This document shows positions 56,501 through 64,000 of a DNA stretch of 64,000 bases, one piece after another. The translations under genes were made by a program, and so were the position numbers. The notes under the pieces were generated by a model. The model saw only the letters and a program-made list of their open reading frames with translations, did not search any database and was not told where the DNA came from. Source of the stretch: Limnoperna fortunei (lineage: Eukaryota > Mollusca > Bivalvia > Mytilida > Modiolidae); assembly GCA_944474755.1 (NCBI GenBank), contig OX104117.1, positions 78,902,926 to 78,966,925 on the forward strand, written 5' to 3'. Within the stretch, counting starts at the first letter, position 1, and each line of letters opens with the position of its first letter.

Positions 56501-57252
56501 CCGCTGTCTTCGGAAAGCGTGTTGAAACTCGTCGTCTCCCGTCTGCCTCGTCTGTATTTACTGCTGAGGCGCAAGCTATTCTTCTTGCGATGAAAATAGT
56601 TGCTTCGTCAGAGGAGCACAAATTTATGATATGCTCTGATTCTCTGTCATGTCTTCTTGCTATTGAAAACTTCAAATTTAAGAATCCTTATATTTTAAAA
56701 ATTGTTCAAATTTACAAATCCCTGGTAGCTTTAGGTAAAGAAGTTATGTTTTTCTGGATCCCAAGTCATGTGGGGATCCATGGGAACACGGTCGTGGACG
56801 AGGAGGCCAAAAAGGCCTTGAATAACGATATAATTAATTGTGCCATACCTTTTACTGATTTTAAAGCACTTATTTTTAAATATATTTCTCGTTTGTGGCA
56901 GAGTGGTTGGGATCTAGAGGTTCATAATAAACTTCATGAGATCCAGCCACTACTGCACAAAAATAATTTTAGTTGTTTTAGAAGTCGTCGAGACCAAGTT
57001 GTTTTAACCAGATGTCGTCTTGGTCATACCAGGACGACTCATAATTTTATTTTAAATAACGAGCAACGACCCGAGTGTGTGCCATGCAACTGTCCATACA
57101 CAATCAAGCATGTCTTTATGGACTGTGTGGACGTGGCCCACATTCGGGAACGTTTCTATACTGTAGATACTTATTTTAATTTGTTTAAAACTGTCGCAGG
57201 CGACACAATTTTAAAGTTTTTAAAAGAAATTAATTTATATAGCAAAATTTAA
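53584..57252 (+). pseudogene. LINE ORF2, copy 4: APE endonuclease, RT, RNase H, zinc knuckle; inactivated
   Basis: About 1220 codons begin MGTIIQWNCRG at 53584. The endonuclease has QESHL, SAIDLTI and GSDHFPI; GDFN is changed to RDFNGHNPLLG. The RT shows GFRQGRSTIDHL and FFDLEKAYD. RNase H shows YTDGSK near 56462, TAEAQAI, CSDS and WIPSHVGIHGN with VVDEEAK, giving the expected D-E-D-H/D set. The C-terminal knuckle is CVPCNCPYTIKHVFMDC. Defects are a frameshift near 55085, a 4-base deletion near 55385, further shifts before 55663 that damage the YVDD region, and in-frame TAA codons at 56032 and 56488. It cannot make a functional protein. Confidence 0.9.
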
Positions 57253-57485
57253 GAATACTGCTAATAGTGATATTGCATACTTTTTATTGTTTTAATTTAA
57301 TTTTCATATGTAACTGTATTATCATACTATTGTATGAGATCTTGTTTTAGTATTAAGGGAGGGATATAAAACGGTTGCTTATAATCAAATAAGTTAATTT
57401 GTTCTTAGTATCACGTCCTGAATATAGCTGAAATATTGATTGCTGGACGTAAAACAACAATCAATCAATCACAATATCAAAACAC

Positions 57486-58395
57486 ACCTGCAGAACATAG
57501 TAAGCCATATGGTTTCTAGTAAACAAATAAACCATTAATTTTATCATATCAGGGAATTCTTATATTACTTCCCAAATTGTTCCACTCTCTTCTTCATGAA
57601 TGAAGGTGTCAGGGCCTGTATAACTCCTAATAAAGAAATTAGATTCAAAACAAAAAAATTTCATAGTCACTACTCTAAACAACACACCAGCATTCATGCA
57701 GGTATTAGGTACTGGAAAGTCTGGTATGAAGAATAGCAAAGGAACCCGATAGAACAACAAGAGATAAGGGACATTATAAATCTGGCTATATACAAACATA
57801 AACAACGCAAAAAACGCCAAAAACAGAACGTGAGTAACTCAAACCCAATAAAAATCATAGGTGCACTAAGATGCTCCGTGCGAGTAAGCAGTGTCGGACT
57901 CTAATTAGACAACAATCGTGCAACTCATCGTCATGTCTAACGATTGCGAGAGACGATCTATGAATTAGCGAAAAAATCAGATCGTTATTGATAGATTGAT
58001 TTCCCATAACGGTCAATTAAGTCATAAAGACAACCATAGAACATAACATAGGTACAATAAACCCTTGTTTGAGTAGTTAAGTAGTCAACATCAGTGAGCG
58101 GTTTAGAAAGTATGAATACCGATAGCATGTTCTAGATAAGCGTAGAATACCCTGGAGCTGCTGGAATGTTGCTATCGTTAAGTTGACAATTGGAAAGTTG
58201 AGTCATTACAATGTCGTAGAGTCAGGTGATGTATAGTGACGATGACCATGATTGCGTTGTCGCTTGTGATTATGATTGAAAAGACCCATTACATTGACAC
58301 TACTGCCACCAGGACTGGAAAGGTAAAATATTCTAATAATCTTGTCATTGCAGCCTTTTAGTATTGCAGTGCCTAATTTAGTGATCCAGTATTCT
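57486..58395. repeat. unassigned DNA containing a dispersed repeat
   Basis: The segment at about 57710-57870 contains GAGTAACTCAAACCCAATAA and ATCATAGGTGCACT and is matched at 59430-59600. The rest shows no gene. The minus-strand ORF at 57560-57820 is a frame through this repeat. Confidence 0.55.
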
Positions 58396-58850
58396 AATTT
58401 TTATCCCCCCGCGACGACAAGTCGGGGGGCATTAAGTTTTACTCATGTCTGTCCGTACGTCCGTACGAATTTCAGACCTGTCGGACACTTACTTCCTGTT
58501 TGCGACTGGGCCAATATGAAAATTGTGTTAACATGAGTATGAAATTTTCCGTCAAGCTTTTCTCAGACACCGTACATGAGAACAATTTAAAAGTTGGCAG
58601 GGTGGTTCATTATTGAAAGTTGTACGTCCTAAGCGACTTTCAGACCTGTCGGACAACTACTTCCTGTTTGCGACTGGGCAGATATAAAAAGGTGTTAACA
58701 CAAGTATGAAAATTTCCGTCAAGCTTTTCTCAGAAACCGTACATGAGAACAATTTTAAATTTGGCAGGGTGGTTCAGTATTACAAGTTGTACGTCCTAAG
58801 CGACTTTCAGACCTGTCTCATCTGACTACTTTCTGTTTGGGACTTCATTT
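58396..58850 (+). repeat. dispersed repeat with GC hairpin and about 167-bp tandem unit
   Basis: It opens with CCCCCCGCGACGACAAGTCG followed by GGGGGG, a potential hairpin. Then the block TTCAGACCTGTCGGACA, CTTCCTGTTTGCGACTGGGC, TTTCCGTCAAGCTTTTCTCA and GGCAGGGTGGTTCA is repeated, with starts near 58471, 58636 and 58806 (last partial). Confidence 0.75.
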
Positions 58851-59365
58851 AGCCATGGCAACCGTGTCCCATGGACACATTCTTCAATTTTTTTGTCTAC
58901 TTATTGGTTTACTTAATCGAGGATTGTTAGAATGATGGTAAATTTTTCAAGGATGTGGGCCTTCAGAATAGAGTGGTCTTGTTGATTAAAATGTTGATAT
59001 ACCCGCAGGAAATATGTTGGTATTAATTCCTGAACGTTTGTTGATTAGCCCTTTCTTTATCTAACATAAATAAGTCGGCATAAGCTGTTTTACAACGCAC
59101 AGACAATATTTAGGATATAGAATTATTCTAAACTTCTGGTCTGATATGTTTTGTTGGTCAAAATACTTGTAGAATTTAATGTCGGTTATTTAAATATTAC
59201 AAGTTTTACATTTAGATATGATGCAGTGTTCTATAGTTAAAGATATCATGCAACTGGAGAGAAAATGTGCGAAAATTGTTAACTTGATCTGAATTTTTAT
59301 TCTGGGGACGACTATCAACTGATTGAAAATGTCTGAAGTTTTCCTGTTCATCAAGCTAAAAAGCT

Positions 59366-59600
59366 ACTGGGTGGATGTTGACCTCGGGAACAAATTGTCC
59401 ATCAGAAGTGACATCCACCCACTTGTAGTAAAAAAATATGAAGACACCGACCGAACAACCAAGAGCCGAAAGTCAAGCGGACAGTTACAAATCTGGATAT
59501 AGATAAATGTATACAACGCAAAACAAAAACCAAAAACACAAAAGCAGAGAGTGAGTAACCCGAACCCAATAAATATCATGGGTGCACTCCGGTAAATTGT
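59366..59600. repeat. dispersed repeat, second copy, with perfect hairpin
   Basis: TGGGTGGATGT at 59368 and ACATCCACCCA at 59411 are perfect inverted 11-mers around a 32-base loop. Downstream, GAGTAACCCGAACCCAATAA and ATCATGGGTGCACT match the copy near 57830-57865. It resembles repeats I remember from mussel genomes, which is weak support for a bivalve source. Confidence 0.6.
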
Positions 59601-62600
59601 CTTTACTAGAAAGCTTAAATGGGTATTGATTTTACATCTGATCATTCTTTATATGATTATTGCTACTGGCGATTTGTATGAGGAATTATTATAATTCAAA
59701 CACTCGTCAGCCTACTTGATTATCATATATGTGATAAAGGTCTACCTTCAGTATGCCTAAATGTCAGGATTATATTACTAATATAATTAGTGCATATTTA
59801 ATGTATTAAGATCGGGTAATAGATTTCTATTTTTTAAGAATTTTATTACTTACAATAAGTGCTAATGGTCAAGCTTGAAAAATGATTATAAAAGAGAAGC
59901 ATTGACATGACTTAAATGTAAAGCATGCATTATATAAATGCCCCAGTATCACTCGGGTATAATAAATTGAAAAACAATGACAATACAGTTAGTATTTGTT
60001 GCTGCAACTGTGATGTGTATTGTAAAACAAAGGCTTGAAATGTTTACTATAAACACTGAAAAGTACTTTATATTTGTCTTGTGCATGCTGAATTAGGAGG
60101 TATTATTTCTGGACTTGAAATTTAGGTCGAAACTCTACCCTCAAACCAAAAAGTACACGTGGCGTCAAACACTCGCAATCAAACAAAGTGGCATAGAATA
60201 TTATCTTTTGTAGTAGCATTTTTTTTTCTTTTACATATACACCTTCTTAGCCTTTGTTTATCGTAGTATATATACAGGCTGATGTTGACAATACTAGCAG
60301 AAAACAATTTGAGATAAAAAAAACTGGGAAGTAGAAGAAATTTAGTCCCTTGTTACCATAACGTTTCCAATCTTATTTCAATAAAAGTCTTGTAGTATTT
60401 GAAAATATAGCAGAGCCAAGACGTGGCTACTTTGAAAAAAAAACCCCAGACTTTACATTTGTTGAAAAGACATGTATGTGGTTATCAAGCAATTATAGTT
60501 GGAAATTTTTTTTTCTATTTTAGAGATACCCAAAACGGCATCTTAGTAATATAAGTAGAAATGTAAATAAAATATAAAGTGTGTTGGTGAATTATTATTT
60601 TTGGCACAATTATATTGAAAAGAAGGCAGTTTTGTTCCTATATCTTTTAAGCCATGGGTAAAAGCTATGAGATATTATTACACAGATCATGCAACTTACC
60701 TATTTGTTGTTTTGCAATATATAAGTTATGATCAGAGAACAGGTAAATGGGTTAATACTATACTAATCTAATATATTTTCAAAAATTATTGAAAAAAAAT
60801 ATCATTTAGTTGAAGTAAACTAAACCAAAAGATATCGACTGTGATAAGTAATCTATGCATAAAGAGACACCAGTAACACTGTTCAAAGATGATTCAATTT
60901 CATTAGAAGGGTAACCACTGCATGCTTTTTACAGTACCTTTAACATTAATTTTAAATTAGGTGTAAAATTTGTATTGTTCAATTCCTGAAATAAGTACCT
61001 TTTTATATTATAATTTTCTGGTACATTTATTGCAGTGCAACCAGCTTCAACTTTCTGTAAAATATATTGTATAACTTGTGTAGTAGAGAAGTGTTTTGAT
61101 GACGTTTTTCAAGCAAAAAAAATTATATGCACCAATGTTATTACAAATTGTTGTTTTTAATAATTGACATGTTTTATTATATGTGATATATACAGTGTAT
61201 ATTTATAAACAAATACAAAAACTGTTAAATAAAGTCAATTTTATAACTGATTATTCCTGAAGCATGCATTTAATATGTTAAAAGTATTTTAACTGCAATA
61301 TTCAAATAACAGTTTTATGATTTATGTAAATGTGTTTGACCAGTGTGTAAAAGTCACAGGGCAAATAATTACCTTATGCAATATGTCCTGAATGCCTCAA
61401 AATATTTTAACATCATCTCTGAATTGATGACCCTTCTACCATCAGCTTCTCAATAGAAAATATAACTTGCATCACACCATACGAAATAGATTTATTCTAT
61501 GAACAAGATAACGGACATATTGAGCACTAAAGGGTATCTTCCACAAAGTGGTGGGCCCTAATGTATGATACATGGACTTGAAAATAAACTTTTGGGACCG
61601 GTTATTTTCTAAAGATGACTTACACTATCAGAAATTGAGACAACACAGTGAACTCATAACATGACATTTAATTATTATGTCATATGTTGTTTTGTCAAAT
61701 CTGTCTTTGGAACTGTTATATCTTAATAATAATTTATTTACCTGTTATTCATTTTTTAGGGTTTTAATTATAAAATTTTCATGGATCCACAGCTTCAAAA
61801 AATTTAAATGAAATGATTGAGACATACTTGGGAAAATAACTAACCTATTCTAAATTATATTACATATGGTTCAAGTCGTATTAGAATGATGCAAGACACA
61901 AGTTACAGAAATAACTCAAATAGAACATTGATCAATGTGAGCTCAACGGATTTGCTTTTTTCAAACCTTTCGTCTTTGAGTGTGAAACAAATGGCACATC
62001 TTCTGGTCAGTAAGGTGGCTTATTATTTGGGTGGTATGTTGAGCGTTCACCTAGTCCTACAAAAAAGGAAACCTTATTTGAAGAGAACCATGCTTCTGCA
62101 ATAATTTGTACAAACTAACTTCATCTAATACTGTCACATATCCTTGAATACATGGGATATTTGAAAACAGGACATAAAGTTAATATATAAGCATTATTGT
62201 TTGCTGTATGTTCAAAATTGAAATTATTAAAAAAACTTATGACAAGATTAAGGAAATTAAATAGTTCAGTTACTCTGTTTAAAACTGCATTATTTTCTAT
62301 ATTCCAGAAAGGTTTAGACACTGAGGATAATTATCCATATTACCCTAGCAAGTTGAGATGGGATATTCTCAGATAGCATGATCAACAGAAAATTCAACAA
62401 AATAGTTTTATTTATAGATAAATATGAATTTATATAAATATTATACATTCAGACAGTATCTTGCAACAGTATCTTGATAGGTATATATACATTAAATATA
62501 TTTACCCTTGTTAAAATTCAACTGTGCATGTACTTTTCGTAGGGTACTTAGGTCTAGATTTTCAAAATCTATATTAAAATCTATATAACGAAAATAAATC

Positions 62601-63800
62601 TTCTCTGGTAGATTGTCTGAAACAATAAATATATGAAAGAATTGTTTATATATATATATTAATACTATTTGTTCTATATTTGTTTCTAATAAGAATAATT
62701 ACTGCTTCATAGTAAATATGAAAATGATATAACATTACTCAGTTGTCATTGTTTTAGACACTGTATTTCAAATCAAAATGATTATAGAGCTGTACACACT
62801 ATATAAATATGATTAATATTGTAAATCACAACTAAAAATCTGCTGTCTAATTATATGTTTATTTTACATTCAATAAAGATAATACCTTTATTATCGGGAA
62901 CATTGACCTCTAGCACAGATTCATTAAGCTGTGCAATATTTTGTTTAGAAAACAAAACGTTGCAAGCTGCCTAAGTACCTATAAATTATTCAAGTTGAAA
63001 AAGTATAAAAAACAAATAAACAGCTTAGTAAGACTTTATCACTGGTTTTTATATGTAACAAACTGCATGGCAATTGCAATATCTTGGGCAGAAGTTGTCA
63101 CCTTTTTGAAGTACTTGAACTTAATATTAATTGAATGTGGCACTGAGTTTTTCAAGCTTTCTTTCTGCTTTTGTGTAGAATAATTTGTGTTGAAATACTG
63201 CTTTGTTTATAGTTGCTTGATGCTTGTCTTGAAGATACTTTTTTAAGAATTCAAACTTTTCATTGGATAATTGTAAAATAAATTAAAAATATATAATTAA
63301 AATTGTTATGTTATGGTTTGGTAGAAATGACATATTATACAACATAAAATATTCCTACCAAATGACTTGACATATCCTGCTTGAATATAAAAAACCCCAT
63401 TGGGGGATATCCAGACATCTTTGACAGTCTTTTGATCTAAAACGTAATGTATTGAGAAGATTCCTAAGTAACAGCATAATGTTTTGTAACTTAAGCTGAA
63501 ACAATATTTCAAGAATAAATAGGATAAATTAACCATTCCAAGATAAATAATAACTGCAATTAAAAATATTAAAAGTTGAATAGATTTTAAATTCATGTGT
63601 TTTTATCAATAACTTTTTTTACCTACACAGTTAAAGACAAATTCTTGCAATTGTCGTAGTTATTCTGCAGTACAGTTAACATTTTATTAGACAAAAAGTC
63701 TCAATTCAAACCTTGTTTCCAAATCGTTTCACCTTTGAGACTTTTTTTCCAATTAGGAACAGGTAAAACCTTAGAATAGAACAAAGATTATTTGCATTTA
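59601..63800. other. unassigned AT-rich DNA
   Basis: Over 4 kb with no recognisable gene, RNA or element. The ORFs at 61886, 62121, 62941 and 63306 are under 100 codons, low in complexity and motif-free. It may be intron or intergenic sequence. Confidence 0.5.
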
Positions 63801-63801
63801 A

Positions 63802-63954
63802 TAAAGGATTGTTTTCAATTGTTGGTTCGATTATTGGATATAGACGACTTTTTGTCGGTTTACGCTAATTAACCGTGAAGCGGTTAAGGTTTAGCGTAAA
63901 CCCACCCAAAGTCGTCTATATCCAATAATCTAACCAACAATTGAAAACAATTCT
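63802..63954. repeat. long palindrome / foldback element
   Basis: The left arm, ATTGTTTTCAATTGTTGGTT then ATTATTGGATATAGACGACT, is mirrored by AGTCGTCTATATCCAATAAT and AACCAACAATTGAAAACAAT. Inside, GTTTACGCTAA pairs with TTTAGCGTAAAC, and TTAACCG with CGGTTAA around a 5-base loop at 63876-63880. The structure is about 153 bp with only a few mismatches, typical of a small foldback MITE. Confidence 0.8.
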
Positions 63955-64000
63955 TATATTTTAAATTAATTCAATAATATGAAAAGAAATAACAACAACA

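Larger units (their letters stand above)
51429..57469 (+). mobile_element. I-group LINE, copy 4, full length (6.04 kb) with 16-bp target duplication
   Basis: The element starts CCCGTGTGGGACACGGGGCA and ends TCCTGAATATAGCTGAAATA, TTGATTGCTGGACGTAAAAC and AACAATCAATCAAT. It is flanked by CACAATATCAAAACAC at 51413-51428 and 57470-57485. It carries the 5' UTR (to about 52283), ORF1 and ORF2 with all domains, but each ORF has several inactivating changes. It is the only copy in the window with both ends and all coding regions visible, so it serves as the reference for the family. Confidence 0.95.

Noticed and set aside
61886..62104. 72-codon ORF as a small gene
   Set aside because: No motif, no neighbouring exon signals, and length expected by chance in 4 kb of AT-rich DNA.

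Overview
The window looks like AT-rich, gene-poor nuclear DNA of a marine invertebrate, most likely a mollusc and perhaps a bivalve. The evidence is non-LTR retrotransposons, Penelope-like elements (PLEs), SINEs whose 3' tail resembles molluscan SINEs, an approximately 166-bp satellite, and no bacterial-style operons, rRNA or tRNA. The organism call is inference. Almost everything recognisable is a transposable element; the one host-type gene candidate is a small RING-finger ORF on the minus strand near 9.5 kb.

Layout. 1-8365: two nested minus-strand copies of an I-group (I/Nimb-like) LINE. Copy 1 sits inside ORF2 of copy 2, and its ORF2 is open to the left window edge. 8511-9408: a pogo/Tigger-like non-autonomous DNA transposon overlapping the 3' end of the RING ORF. 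9.7-19.7 kb: mostly unrecognised, with a 166-bp satellite at 14.7-15.5 kb. 19.8-27.2 kb: a wrecked plus-strand gene of a multi-domain family (Cys-rich head, DDE-like core, PIN-like nuclease segment, CXC zinc cluster) followed by an SGNH-hydrolase relic, peppered with SINEs. 27.8-35.2 kb: a tandem array of nearly identical PLE units with RT plus GIY-YIG ORFs and hammerhead-like motifs in every 3' UTR. 35.25-43.4 kb: an older minus-strand PLE broken by a 2.0-kb TIR transposon and by LINE copy 3, the latter with a 13-bp target duplication. 43.5-44.9 kb: a 5'-truncated CR1/Jockey-like LINE with a SINE inserted in it. 45-51.4 kb: SINEs, a minisatellite and unassigned DNA. 51429-57469: full-length but inactivated LINE copy 4 with a 16-bp target duplication. 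57.5-64 kb: dispersed repeats, unassigned AT-rich DNA and a long palindrome.

How it fits together. The I-group LINE encodes ORF1 (nucleic-acid-binding, CCHC knuckles) and ORF2 (APE endonuclease, RT, RNase H). Two related SINE families carry the same 3' tail, and the better-preserved one also has a recognisably similar 5' end. They look like non-autonomous partners of this LINE, comparable to ingi/RIME pairs. The PLE array is a separate, apparently very recent system combining RT, GIY-YIG endonuclease and self-cleaving-type ribozyme motifs.
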